Positions 45,480 through 62,278 of a stretch of 64,000 nucleotides of DNA are shown here, piece by piece. Below the pieces are notes generated by a model. It ran no database searches. It worked only from the letters and a program-made list of their open reading frames with translations, and had not been told where the DNA came from. The stretch comes from Larimichthys crocea. Its lineage: Eukaryota > Chordata > Actinopteri > Sciaenidae. Within the stretch, counting starts at the first letter, position 1; the number at the start of each line of letters is the position of its first letter. A program made the translations under genes and the position numbers. Where the stretch lies: positions 124,001-188,000 of the forward strand of contig NC_040022.1 of NCBI RefSeq assembly GCF_000972845.2, written 5' to 3'.

Positions 45480-48400
45480 TCTGCTGCCTGCCTATGTGTG
45501 TGAGAGGGGGGTGGGGGGAGGAGGAGGAAGCCTTCAAAGCCAAGGCTAGGAGAGGGGGATGGATGGGCTTATGTGGGACAGATGCGCAGATGGACAGACA
45601 GACATTCGGATGCCTCGCTGTGCAAAAGAACCCGGGCTGAAAATGAAAACAGGGACTGAAAGTCTCCGTTCGGCCTATCCAGATATTGAATGAATCCTAT
45701 TCCTTGTCTCCTTTCCCCTACACTATTACTACAAATCACCGATCTGCAATCAGAACACTTGAAGAGTGTGTGTGCGGGCGACTGGGAGGTCCGGACGACA
45801 TCACGCACTCCTTGGACATCGCTGCCCTGGAAAGGAGACAACGAAGGAAGCTCACCAACTCATCCCGGGACGCAGACAGTTCTCAAAAAGGGGGTGAAAA
45901 TGCACTGTGCTGCTCGACAAGTAAAAGCCACTTGATCCTTGACACGTTTGTGCCCTTCCTTCCCTTAACCTCGCCCATCCTCACCCACCACCTTAATAAG
46001 GAAGTGAGGGCCATGATCAAAAATCGTCTCACTCAGTGAATCAAGTTGCTCGCCAAATGTTGGACCCAAGTCTGTCAGACTCACCTCTGCGTCAACAACA
46101 ACCCTCCTGTTCTTTCTGTTACTTCATCATCGCAGCTCTCGGTTGTCGTCGCCTGTCAGTGGTGGTAAATCGCCCAGTAGGAGCACATCTGTGGCATCAT
46201 CCTGCCGCTGCTAGATTGACGGCATGTAACTACCAATTGCAGGCCATTGATGTTTGGACATTTAGATCTTTTCCTCTGCTAACTACTCTGTTTCCAACAG
46301 TGGCTCGATTTAGTTCAGCCAGTCGCCCTTTTTTGTTTTTAAGTCTTCAACCACCAGTGTTAAAATTCTAGGTTTGTTGCCACTGTTTGCAGCAGTGATC
46401 GCCAAGATAATTTTGCGTTCTTTCACCACCTTGTTTGTATTTTTGTTGTTGAGGATAAAGGAAAGGAAAACTTTTTTTTTTGTGTGTGTGTGTATACAGC
46501 TTCTCAGACAGCCCGTTTGCTGACTGCGGCGCCCTCTCCCCCTTTACCCTAGTCTTATTATTACAAAAGCAGCTGCTGTTTTATGTGATCTTGTGATTAT
46601 TCTGATGAGTTGCAATAAGGATGCAACTTTTGCACTTAGCTTTCACCTCTAACTCATGCAAACAAATCGGCTCTTCCATTGTATCCCAGTTGTAGCCTTG
46701 TCCAATCCCAAACGGGCCCGCTTGTGGTCAGTCCACACATTAATTTACCGGTTGGTGCTTGGATTTAAAAGAAAGAAAGAAAGAAAGAAAGAAAGGAAAA
46801 ACGTTAACACTTGGCTAGAAATGGAGCTCTCACGCACACCTCTGGTTCCAACAACTCTTCAAGAGTGTTTTGATCAAGTTGTGGAGCATTACTGCTTGAG
46901 ACTCAGAGTCCTTCCCTGTCTGACAAAATGATTTAACTTATCGGAAGATAATCGGTGCTGTAAGGAAAGCATAAATCGCAGAAATGTTCTTACGAAGGCA
47001 GCGTTGCTCAACAGACCCACGAAAACATGCCAGCCAGTGTGCACAAGGCAGCGGATAATTTGGCTGGAGCGTCGGATCGGGTGTTGGGACACCGTCTGCT
47101 TTTTGTATAAGGGGTGTGTGCATTAATAAGACGTAGATGGGTTTGAATTATTTTTTTTTTTAAACGTGGTACAGGATGATGCAACTCTGGGCTTGTTTCA
47201 TTCTTGAAATGGTCGTTGCCTTCCATCCTTCTGTAAGGGAATCGAGTAGGAGACACTGATGTCACAGGAGTCAGAAATTTGGGTATATTTAGCAGTTTCT
47301 AAAGTAATGTGAACTGGTACTGTACTGATCTTTGGCTTATTTTAGGGGTCTTCATGAAAGATTATCAGAGTTAAAGCTAAGCTTGTTTGTGGGCATAATA
47401 AAACTCAATTGTTGGAATATGCTTTCATTTAGCATAGGAAGCTAACAAATGATTAAAAAATTTGAGTTGTCTAGTTATTAAACCAGTTATAAATATCTCC
47501 AGTGCTGTAGTAGTGATACAGTAAGTCGTGAGTTGTCCGGGGCGTAAACCCCTCAACTTGTACCTGTGATACCCGCTGTGGCTGACTTGTGGGATGTCAA
47601 TGTTTCCTCCTCCTTTTCCACTTTTTTTTTTTTTTTTTTGTTGACTTCACTCCCCTTCACCATTCTGACCTGGAGTGAGGAGTTTCTTTTGTTGTATAAA
47701 GCATGCCAGTTTTTAACTTCTGTTACATTTTGGTCACAGATTTCATTTTTTTTTTTTTTTTTTTTCGCGTTTATAGGTTGGCTTTCTATATTCATACTCG
47801 ATTACTGGCTTGTCGGTGAAAGAAAAGAACCAAGATTTGTTGATTCTGTCAAAATGAATGATTCTGCATTGATTAAGTAGTTCTTGAAACCACTGAATTA
47901 GACTGAAAATGTAAACCTCATATTAGGAAAGTGCAATTTGATTTACCTACAGAGAGTCTCTGATTACTTTGAAGACTGGCCAACAGCAGTAATTCATGGT
48001 GAGGCCACGTCGGTCTTGGTTTAAAAATACATTTAAAAAAAGCAAACCATGACTCGTAAGTTCTGATAAGCGTCAGCTATCACAGGTCTGATAAATTATG
48101 TAACACAGGAAGGATCCATGATTCTTGAATTTGAACTTCGCCCTTAAAGTCGCACAGTTTTATACTCTGGGAGTGCTCATGATGTGATGTGGTGTTCAGA
48201 GCTGACGGAGGATTGGAGATGGAGTGACAGCCTGTCCACACGCTCTTCATTAAACCAGGAGAATGCATGTAGAACATTGTAGTTGTTTTTCTTTCTCCAG
48301 ACACTTTACTCACTTGTTTCGTGTAAAACACTCAACGTTGGCATTGGGAGCATTCATGGCTGAAACCAAAACGGTGCGTTCAGTTACAAGTGAATAGTTG

Positions 48401-48815
48401 TAACCTCAGTTAAAGGAGAGATGAAAAGTGTCTGCTGACAGAAAAAATTAAAACTCAGACCATCACCTGATATTTTCTTTCCCCCAAAGGAGTTGCCTAT
48501 GAGCAGGATTGTGCTATCTTCCCAACCCTACTGTTTGACCTGCAGTGTTGACCTCCTATTGATTAGCCTGGTTATATTAGAGGGAGGGGCGGTGGGGCAC
48601 TTTGTGTTTTTTCTTTTCTTCCCCTGAGCCAGTCACCGGCCTTCATCCACATTGTTTCAAAAGGCTGACTCATGCCACGTGTCTCTGGAGCCAACACTAT
48701 TATCAGCTGTTTCTTGATACTTATTTGTTTAAAAAGTAATAAATGGCTAATCTATATACTTAACATTTAATTGTTGGTATGATATATGTGGTTCACATTG
48801 TAAAAGAAATAAAAC
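45480..48815 (+). other. hapstr1: hapstr1 3' UTR (presumed) with candidate poly(A) signals
   Basis: No further gene is visible downstream of the stop. AATAAA occurs at 47397-47402, 48738-48743 and 48808-48813. The last is followed by a U-rich stretch (about 48865). Poly(T) runs at about 47622 and 47748 and a (GAAA)n run near 46770 lie inside. The true end cannot be chosen without transcript data. Confidence 0.4.
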
Positions 48816-49430
48816 CATTGAGTTGCAATTGGATGGACTATGTTTCATTAAAAAACAGAAAATGGAGTTTTGTTTTATTTGTTTTTAAAAAATATATTTT
48901 ACTCAGATCTCGTACACAGGAGTTTATTCTGTTAACTCGCAGCTCTTTAACTTGTGGAAATGAAGTATGAAATGAAGGAAATGAAGCTATGTTTCCCACA
49001 AACAATCACAGTTTAGGTTTTCTTGTAACTCCTCTGTGTATTTGCACATATACATATTTTGTGAACGCGACAGCTCCCCCTGTAGACTTTTGCAGCCGTA
49101 CAAATGATGAGCATTAAGCAGGTAAACTGAACACTGATTATTAAATATAAAGTGTATTTGATTTTTAGTATTTTGTTGAGGGTGTCCAAAAAGTCTACAT
49201 TTCACAAGAGACGATGCATACGAGTCAAACCAGTCACATGACTGACGTGTATAGTAGTCAGTCAGGCCTTTTATGTCAGTGATCTTATTGGCTGTCACTG
49301 CAGGTCAGGTTTTGTATTTATTTTTTCACATCTTTGAGTTTTTAGTGACGCACATTGAGTTATTTGAGGCTCAAATGACATGATTAGAGGAAGATCAACA
49401 TTTCTCTTAAGAGTGATGTTCTGCTTTAAG

Positions 49431-49443
49431 CCACTAGGTGGTG
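49431..49443 (+). promoter_or_regulatory. CTCF-like motif between hapstr1 and dctn5
   Basis: CCACTAGGTGGTG matches the CTCF core CCASYAGRKGGCR at all but one position. It lies between the convergent 3' ends of hapstr1 and dctn5. Confidence 0.4.
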
Positions 49444-49805
49444 CCAGAGGACAGCATTAGGAAAAAACAAACTCCCTTCGTCCACGATAAGTGTTGATGA
49501 TGATGAAACGTAAGAAGACTGCTATGTTCGTGTTTTCCTGTTCAGTGTAGTGTAGCATTTCCAATGTCAATCTCTAACTATGAGCACATTCTGATGAAAG
49601 CTGATGTTCTGAGTCTGTTGTAGTTTTTATACGATCTTAAAGGATCCAAGCAGGGACTGACTCGTTAAAAAAAATACTCCATGGGTACCTTTAAACGAAG
49701 AAAACAGCTCAGTTTTCATATCTGCAATATAAACATACAGTATAATTGTAAATTGTGTTGTAGAGCACAAGATAGAGCTGAGCTCACAAGAGGCGGATTT
49801 GAATA

Positions 49806-49845
49806 TTTATTTGCTGCAATATTTTAGATGTTGGCTTTGTTTATT
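49806..49845 (-). terminator. dctn5: Candidate dctn5 polyadenylation signals
   Basis: TTTATT on plus (AATAAA on minus) occurs at 49806-49811 and 49840-49845, about 0.8 kb after the dctn5 stop. The intervening 3' UTR (49830-50661) has no recognised feature. Confidence 0.4.
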
Positions 49846-50661
49846 TTATGCTTACAGAAAATGACACCGTGCTGCCAATATTGTAGCTGATCATGTGAAA
49901 CATAATGAAATAAAAATCCACAGTATTAAATAAGTTTCATGGCAAAATAACAAAAGCCAGCGAAGGAGGAAGCAAACAAGCAAACAAACAAACGCGTTCT
50001 TCAACATCAAAAATAAAACGACAGAGACTAAAACAACAGAGTATCACAAACTGCTGATATGAGTGCTCTGCTGCCTGAATGAACCGTGGACATGAATCCT
50101 AGCCAAGATCCTCCTGTCGTTGCTATTGTTTTGGTCCGTGGGTGGTATTTTTCAAGCATTCTTCAAACACCTCCACCTCCTTATCTTCACCTACAGCTGC
50201 TGTCAGAGGGCGAAGCCAGCCGCAACAGAGGTCCTTAAGTTTTCTTCACAGCACACTGAGAAGCTATGTGAACATACTTCATTAGAAAATCTAAACTGAG
50301 GGCCTGCGGATTGAAGGTTTTTAATCAGTGCTCTTTGAAGGCATCTCAGACTAGTTTGGATGGTAAACATGAGCGTGTCTTTTAGTACTCATAGATTTAA
50401 AAGATTTCCACTATAATTTGGAGCTGCAAACGTACAAAATTGCAGTTAAACTGATACTATTTGTTGTGTGCTTTTCTAATGCTCAAAAATCAGAATCATA
50501 TCAGGGATCTTAATAGGACCAAATGTTTTTCCTTGGGCAGAGAAGCTCGCAGCCTCTATGGATAGAATGGGCAGATGGATAAAAGGAGATCAAGTCCATT
50601 TCAGGCTAATGAGAGACCCCGACCTGGAACTGGAGCGTGGATCCTGCTGAAGGTTTCGTAC

Positions 50662-52017
<1,356 letters not shown>

Positions 52018-52574
52018 GGCTGCGAATCTGGTAAAATACTCAAGACAGTGCGGTTAATTTAGTCACAATAACTAACGCATCTGTGTGTTGTTGCTCGCCG
52101 CTCTGCTGTCAGCTCTTCTTCTGCCGACACCGATGAATGGATCTCCAGACGAAAAGAGTCGAGCTCCAAATCATCGATTTGATTCCGTCAAACCAAACAA
52201 ACGACACACTCCTTACATTTGTTGTATTTGTGTTGTTTTGCACACGAGATATTAATGTGTACGTGTTAGATTATTTTTCTCTTTCAGGTTAAATGCATTG
52301 CATGTATTATTTAAACGGTTAATCCCTGATATGATTATGTGATCGATTGCTCTTCCCTGGAGTTTAACCTCTTTTTTATTTTACTTTTTATTAAAGTAAT
52401 TATTTATATGTATTTGCTTTAAATGTCTGTTTAGTAACTAATATTGTAAAAAAAAATAATAATAAAATAAAATACGCAAAATAAAAGATAAAACGTCTTG
52501 TGCGCATGCGCACGGCGGAGCCCTTGACCTCGCTTCTTCTTCGCTCCGCACGCAGCCTCTCACTTCTCCCCGTC
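52018..52574. promoter_or_regulatory. Divergent dctn5/ndufab1 promoter
   Basis: Only 557 bp separates the two start codons, which point away from each other, so both genes must share this promoter. It has a CpG-containing dctn5 side, an AT-rich middle (about 52200-52490) and a GC-rich ndufab1 side with a perfect NRF1 site. No TATA box is placed correctly for either gene. Confidence 0.75.
52501..52512. promoter_or_regulatory. ndufab1: NRF1 binding site in the ndufab1 promoter
   Basis: TGCGCATGCGCA is a perfect palindromic match to the NRF1 consensus YGCGCAYGCGCR, 63 bp upstream of the ndufab1 ATG. NRF1 drives many nuclear genes for mitochondrial proteins, so the context supports it. Confidence 0.8.
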
Positions 52575-55353
<2,779 letters not shown>

Positions 55354-55494
55354 TCTGTTCTATAGCTCACTAGAGGTACGTCTCTGTCGACCTTGTTTTC
55401 TTACCTTTTTCTGCCTCATCACTCTTCCTTGCATATGTTACATGTTCTGTTTGTGTTCCTGTGTAATCATCTATATGTTTCATTTCTTCCACAG

Positions 55495-55690
55495 AGGTTG
55501 ACCCCAGTGACCCCACAGGAAGTACTCGTGAAGCAGATGGGCGCCAAACCATTTCCCACTTCCTCCCGTCAGCTCTTTTGTCCAGTACGGCATTGTTGGC
55601 TGCCGTGTCTTGTGTTTTGACTGTATTTAAATGAACATGTGCTTTGGGAGCTTGAAGATAAAGACAAATATTAAACAAGCTTATATCACA
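55495..55690 (+). other. ndufab1: ndufab1 non-coding terminal exon with poly(A) signal
   Basis: After the stop, a donor at 55376 (AGAG followed by GTACGT) and an acceptor ending at 55494 (TTTCTTCCACAG) define a 3'-UTR intron, as in human NDUFAB1, whose last exon is non-coding. ATTAAA at 55670-55675 is the probable polyadenylation signal. Confidence 0.65.
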
Positions 55691-55890
55691 GTTTTGGTTT
55701 TTCTCACTTACAGCTCCACCCTGTGGTTCAGATGTATAATTTCTCATAAATCGATCAATAAAGACACAAATTGTATCGATACAGAGCTGTGATTCAGTTT
55801 GTTACATCATCACAAAAAGGTACAGACACAAATGTCATAACATATTAAACAAAGCTACTTAAAGCCATAACATTATGACAAGTCTATATA

Positions 55891-56160
55891 CAGTGGTCCC
55901 TCATTTATCGCGGGGGATACATTCTAAAAATAACCTGCAATAAACGAAATCCGAAGTAAGTTTTACAATTATACATGTTTTAAGGCCGTAAAACCGCTAA
56001 CCATACACTTTTATACACCTTTTTACACGTATTGTACAGTACTCCCTTAGTTAATTAGGATGCAGAACACAATGCGCGTTCATACTGTACAGTACACTGT
56101 AAAAAAAGTGTGCAAAATTACAATAAAAAAAATCTGAAACAGCGAGTCCACGAAACACAC
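55891..56160. mobile_element. Pogo/Tigger-like non-autonomous DNA transposon fragment
   Basis: The left end CAGTGGTCCCTCATTTATCG follows a TA dinucleotide and matches the TIR style of pogo-like elements (CAGTGGTCCCTCG). The interior includes ATCCGAAGTAAG and, near the right end, AAACAGCGAGTCC, but a clean right TIR is missing. The copy is truncated or decayed and encodes nothing. Confidence 0.6.
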
Positions 56161-56472
56161 CAACTGGCCACTTCATTAGTCAACACAACTTCTACTTTTA
56201 CACGGCTAATGTAATGCAGGACACCTGAAAGCAAGTGAGATTTTAAACATTTATGAAAAACCTAAGATAACACATGACCAATTCAAAGCTCACAGTTTGA
56301 GTGATTTGCAGTTTAAAGTGTGTGTGTAGCTTTAATACAACCAAAAACCTCTTTTCTAGACTTTCCATGAGGCACCATTTAAAATATACAAATGTATGAA
56401 TTCAAGCTGAGACATGAAAGGTTAAACTAGGAGAAATAAAGACCCCAGGAGGCGACCAGTCATTGTTAGTCT

Positions 56473-56478
56473 TTTATT
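56473..56478 (-). terminator. tnrc6a: Candidate tnrc6a polyadenylation signal
   Basis: TTTATT on plus reads AATAAA on minus (CTCAATAAAAG). It is the most distal clear signal before the ndufab1 3' end and would give a 3' UTR of about 5.8 kb. Confidence 0.45.
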
Positions 56479-59400
56479 GAGGGTTGTACCCAAGTTTTAC
56501 AGCTTTGTATGACGGCTGCAGGAGCCAGAGGGTTACAAACAGTAATCAGTATACGAGTACAGCCAACAGAAGACCTACTACCTACTACTCTACACCTTAG
56601 TACAGATTTCTCTTAAGAGCACTAAAATCCAGAAAAATAAGAGGAAAAAAAAACAAGAACAAACCAAGCAACAAAGGAAGGAGAATAAAAAGATTAAATG
56701 AAACCAAAAAAACAAATAGACAGCATCAGAGGAGACATTCATTATTAGAGCACACTGGAGTTGGTTTTCTATACCTTGTAATATCAGGCGACTTCGTTTT
56801 TGTCAATTTTTATACCCATACAAATAAAGATTGTCCTTCAAAAAGTGCAGTTTCCCCCCAAAGTTTAAGATAAAATCCTTTGATGACCCGAGGAAGACGT
56901 TTGAAAATAAAAAGGTACTTCCTGTTTTTGTTTGTAAGAGAGGAAGACTTCCTCTCTTTGATTATAGACACTGTACGTTTATATTCTCATATATATGTAT
57001 TATATATATAGTTTCAACAGTCTCCCAAAGCAATGTGCATAATAGGTTTACAGGTGATCCAACTACACACTGTGGATTGATAGAATCTCTATAAAAAACA
57101 TTGTAGTTGTGTAAAATTTGCAGTTTCACCGGCCTCGCTCTCCTCGGCATATCGAGGAGGAGACAAGCTGTGAAAATAAAGAAATGGACTTTGCAAATCT
57201 TAACCTGTCCTCCTCTCCTGCTACAACTGGCCCGACGGTTGCTAGGTAATAAAGGTTTTTTCAGTTTTCATCATCATCATTATTATTATTATTAGTAGTA
57301 GTACGATTCAACGATGGCACAACATGTTTGAGGAATATTATTGGGAATCCCAACTCAGCTGTATTTTTAAAAAGTTTTTGGGATTATTTTTTTTTTCCAT
57401 TTATTTATTCAAAGAAAGCAAAAAACCCAAGGTGGACATGGAAGCCTGGGTTCAACACTCCACTGCATAGTCTCTCTGAGCGACACCCACACCCTCCCCA
57501 CATCTTGTACTGTAAACCACCCCACCCACCCACAACAACCCTCTCCCCCGCCCCACCCGCCCCCAACATCTTTGTGCTGGTTAGACTAAAGCTTTTCAGG
57601 GTTTTTGTTTGTGTGTATTCATACTAAATGTAAAAGGACAAAAAAGACAGCAGATTCTCACAGTTTTTGTGTTTTGTTCTTCTTTTGTTTTTTTTAATTT
57701 TTTTTTTTAAATATATTTTTTTTGTTGTTTTTATGTGTCAAAAAAATAGCCTTAGCGCTTTTTGATCGACGTTAGGAGCCGTTGGGTGTGTGTTATGATA
57801 TAATATAGCATTTGCTCACAGGATAGTTAAGTCAAGAGAAAAACAAAGTCACATTTTTTTTTTTTATTAAACATTAAAAAGTAGTAGAGTATCACCAGCC
57901 AGCTTCCCTCCTCTCCTACCCTCCCCCCTTTTCCTTCCTTCCTTGCTTCCTTCTTCCCTCCCCTCCCCTTGTCTGGCCCTGTTGGGAAGCTGCTTGGCAG
58001 CCCTGGGGATTGTACATTGCTCGTGGTGGTTTTCACTTACTGAAAAAGGGTTTTTTTTTTCCTCACATCATCCTTTTGCAAATGACATTTTTTCTTCAAG
58101 CATTTAACATTGTCCAGCTTTTTAAATTACACATACACAACAACGACCAAAAAAAAAAGAAAAATTTTTAATCAGTCCCTTTCCTTCCCTCTCACCCTCC
58201 CTCCTCAATTTGGCATGATAATGTGTTTACGCATACACACTTGCACACACACACACACACACAGTAGATTGGACGAGACAGAAACGGAGCGAGATTTAAG
58301 CTGGAAACCAAAAACAGTAACATCAACATCAATGAGAGGCGTTTTACAGACGTTGCTTGTCCCTTCTCTAACAGCAGAGCGATGCTCCCCTCCTGAGCCG
58401 CTGATCAGGGGTCAGCTTTTGCCCCACTAATGGTTAAGGTAAGGATACTGAGGAGGGACAAAACTGCTCCGACGTCAAAAGCGCAGAGGAGGGGAAGCAT
58501 CGACAAAAATCAGATAATTTCAACAAGAGTGGAAAGAGATTCTAGACTATTTAGAGTTCACTTGCCTCCTGTCAGTTTTGCGGTACCCTTTCCTGTAGTT
58601 AAGCTTAGGGAGTTGGGAGAGGGAGGAGAGCTGATCCTGGATAAGCCAGCAAAAGAGGCAAGTGTAACCCCGTGTCCCTGAAAAGCCAGGAAGAACCAGC
58701 CGATCAACAAGTCACATCCCCTTTTGCCTGAGTCACTACGGGCCGACAAGAAAGCCTCATCTCGTTTTCAGTCAAGCTACAGACACGAGCGTCCCTCACG
58801 GCAACAGCTACCAACAGTCACCACGACAACCAGGCGCGGTCAGAACAGTGAATACTTTATTCAGATAAGAAAAAACAGTGAGCAGTGGTTGCTTGGTTTA
58901 AATTTTTTGTGTGTCTCCAAATGAGGCCAGAGAAGGCAGACCGAGGCTCCGGCCGTTGAGTTTTATACTTTTTAAACCGTTTTCAGCTACATTCTGGCTC
59001 AGCTCGCCACCGGCCGGCCCGGTGAGCAGAGAGAGGTAAACCTGGAGAAACCTCCTCTTCTCTCGCTACCTCACCGGGACCAACAAAGCACCATCTCCTC
59101 TAGCCACAGCACACACACAAACACACACACGCAGCTTCCATTTCAGTTGAGAACATGTAGACACACACACACACTTTTTACCCTGTGACAACACGCTCAC
59201 AGACGCACCTCCTCCACTCAGACAGAGCTGAAAATCTAATCTACGCCGCCGTGGCCAGCTGTCTGTCCGACCAGTCTATCATCTCGGCTTTGCTCTCCGC
59301 TCGCTCGGCCTTTAATCTAATCCACCCAAGTGCAAAATCCAAGGCTCCTCAGTTCAATTTGTCAAATTAAGTTAACTCGAAAACAAATGACAAAACATGG

Positions 59401-61323
59401 TTCAGATGTTCCACTTGATAACAATAAATTTTGTTAAACAAGACAAAAAAAACACAAATAAGAGATATATAGTTTAAGCAAAGAGATCTGGAATTAAGTA
59501 AACTAAATCTTTTTGAATTATTTGGTAGAGAGCAGTTCAATACTGGCACACACCACTGTCAAGTCTGGCTAATACTCAAGGTTCTGTCTCACTACGTATG
59601 CTTTGAAGTTGTTAAATATTCACGGCTAAACTTAAAAACACAACTAAAGCCAACGTTTCGAGTACTTCTGAAATAACCTATAATCGGAGGGGGAAAACAC
59701 ACACACGCAAACACACATAACAGGCTTAACACTAACAGAATAATTACACAATGAAGAAAAAAAATTAAGGTCCATGGCTTCGCTAATGCTGACTTCTCTC
59801 ATTCAAACACACGCACACACTCTGAAGCTTTTTTTTGTTTTTCCCCGGATATTGTGCATCATAGTAACTAAACAATCACTGGTAGGTAGATGAATCTTGT
59901 TATTCACACGTGTATTTTGTCTACAAACACCACTGGTGGATTTACATTCACGCCGTTCTCACACACAACCCACCCACGATCCCACTCCAGCGGTAGAACT
60001 CACATCTGCCGGTACACACACACTCACTCACAAACACACACACACGATTCATCAAGTCAGGAACTTCAGATAAGTACCCCCCTCCCCCTCCCGAAGGAAA
60101 AAAGAAATAAACAGTACAACAATACAATCATATTCTATTTGTAAACAGGTAGAAGCCACTTGACTTGTTGTTGCATCTTCGGACACAATTAGGATCAAGG
60201 CAATGAAATGTGGACGACTTTTGCACTGTTAAAATAGGTTATCTTCAACCAAGAACAAAAAAAAAAAAAAGATTTTTAAAGTTTATCTTCTTTCCTTTTT
60301 TCTTTTTTTTTGTCAAAACACCATTTGTGGCAATGAGAGTGATTTTAAAAAAAAGAAAGCAAGTAAATATTTCGCATTTTTGTTGTACTTAATGAAACAT
60401 TTAAAACATTTTTGAGACACAGGAAGAAAAAAAAACAAAAGAAAAAAAAACGCCTCTCTGTAGGCCATGTGAGAGGCTACAGTATGCATAGATACAGATT
60501 CGCCTTTCTCTTGGTTTATAAGTCTGACAAGACAGAACATTTTTCCACTGACAGTCACACACTCACACGATAAACACTCCCCACTTTTGATTTGTTTTGT
60601 TTTTTAACATCAGTGGAGTGGAGGACTGGAGGAGGAAGAGGAGGAGGAGAAGAGGAGAGAGAGGAGCAGTGGGATTTATTCTCTTTTATTCTACAGCCCG
60701 TTCCTCCACCTCTCCACGTTAGGATCCCCCCCGCCTTCCCCTCCATCAAAAGACAGCATATTGAAAGCAGTGTGTTGAGCTTCTCCAGCTTAAAGCAGTT
60801 ATTTGGCAGAGGAAAAAAAAAAAACAAAAAAAATAAAAAAAAAAACTTACAGACCTATACATAGTTTTCAGTGCTAGAAGTTGGATTTTCCTTTCCTACA
60901 AGGAGTAGTAGTTTTTTTTTTCTTTTTAAATTCACCTACAATAGGGGGGGAAAACTGGCTTGATTTCCTGAGAACCATTGCTGGTTATTTAGCAGACAAA
61001 GAGGAATAGTTCAAATAACCAACGCCATGGCCAAAAACACTGATCCGAATTCCCAGAGTTACAAAGCATCGTCTTCATCCTCAATAAGAGTTTACATTTT
61101 TTGTTGTTTTTCTATTCGTTTTATGCATTTTTTAGAGTTTTTTTAAAATCATTTTTTAATTTTTTTTTGAGTATTTTTTTTATTTTATTTTTATTCCATC
61201 TTCTCTTTAAAATGAAGAATGAACACACGTTCCGCCTCCTAAGTCTTGTAAACAAGAGGTTGCAGTGTGGCACCTCCAAAACATTGAAAGCCTATTCTGA
61301 AAGTGCTGTTCCCCCCTACCTGC

Positions 61324-61399
61324 CCACTAGGGGGCTAGTGGGAGGGGCTTGCTAGATAGGCCCCACCCCCTCTACATTAGGGTGGGCGGGGCTTGCTAG
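61324..61399 (+). promoter_or_regulatory. CTCF-core match and GC-box direct repeat
   Basis: CCACTAGGGGGC at 61324-61335 is a full match to the 12-base CTCF core. It is followed by two direct repeats of GTGGGNGGGGCTTGCTAG (61338-61355 and 61382-61399, 44 bp apart, one base different), the second containing a GGGCGGGGC Sp1/KLF box. The position is inside the presumed tnrc6a 3' UTR. Confidence 0.45.
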
Positions 61400-62278
61400 T
61401 CCCAGCTGCGGCTACAGTCCTTTGCACTGCAGAGCTCAACGTTCTTTAGTTTTAAAACAAAATTGGTGCAATACTTTTTTTAATGTCACTTTTAACTATC
61501 ACCAGATAATCCTCCTAAGTCAGCTTTTTATTCTTCTTTTAACTATCTGTTGATCTTGAACTCCACGACAACGCAGTAAGGTAGGCGTGCCAAGGCAGAG
61601 AGGAGCGCACACATACTCATTCGCACACACAATCACACACACAAAGTACTTCCACACGTACACACACGTGCGCGTGCACACGCATACACACATACGGTAA
61701 GGACCTCAATGAGTAAACAGCTACACTGGAAAAACTGGCTGCTCCCTCTATATTGCAGATTATATATACTGAGAAAAAACCACATTCAGTGCAAAGTTAA
61801 AAAAGCTCATACTCCAACATTGTCAGCAAATAAATGCAAAAAAAAAAGAAAAAAAAAAAGAACAAAAAGAAAACGTTAAAAATGAAAAGAATTGGAATTC
61901 AAATAAACATGACGAATGAAACAAAAAATATATATATAATAATGAGCTCGATTGAAGCTTTTTTCGGTCTGAAAGAGCACTACCTGGAAGCAAATATCCA
62001 TCCGTTCACATTATAGAATTGGCCTGCATGATTCAAGTATTCCGACTGATATGTTTTTGGGCTAAAACAAAGTGGACATATATGTGCAGAGAGAGAAACG
62101 TAACTTGTTTTCCACAGGGGTGACCCCGTTTTTTGTTGAATATCTTGTAAGTGAGAAAGAGTCCAACTAGTGCCATTGCGTTTATAACTACTTTTTTTTT
62201 TTTCTCATTTTCTTCTGCTGATTATTGATAATTCTCTACTGACCCTTCCTCCAGCCTGTTTGATTGGCAGGCGGCAGT

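Larger units (their letters stand above)
56455..62278 (-). other. tnrc6a: tnrc6a 3' untranslated region (presumed, about 5.8 kb)
   Basis: No recognisable coding sequence exists between the tnrc6a stop and the candidate poly(A) signal. The sequence is rich in homopolymers, CA repeats and C/T-rich segments. On the minus strand it contains two TGTTTACA and one TGTTTAC (miR-30 seed sites) and three TGAATGT (miR-181 seed sites). Long 3' UTRs under miRNA control are usual for GW182-family genes. An intron or a second small gene inside cannot be excluded. Confidence 0.5.

Noticed and set aside
45686..46039. 117-codon frame downstream of the hapstr1 stop
   Set aside because: No similarity to any family recognised, no conserved start context, and it lies in the presumed 3' UTR.
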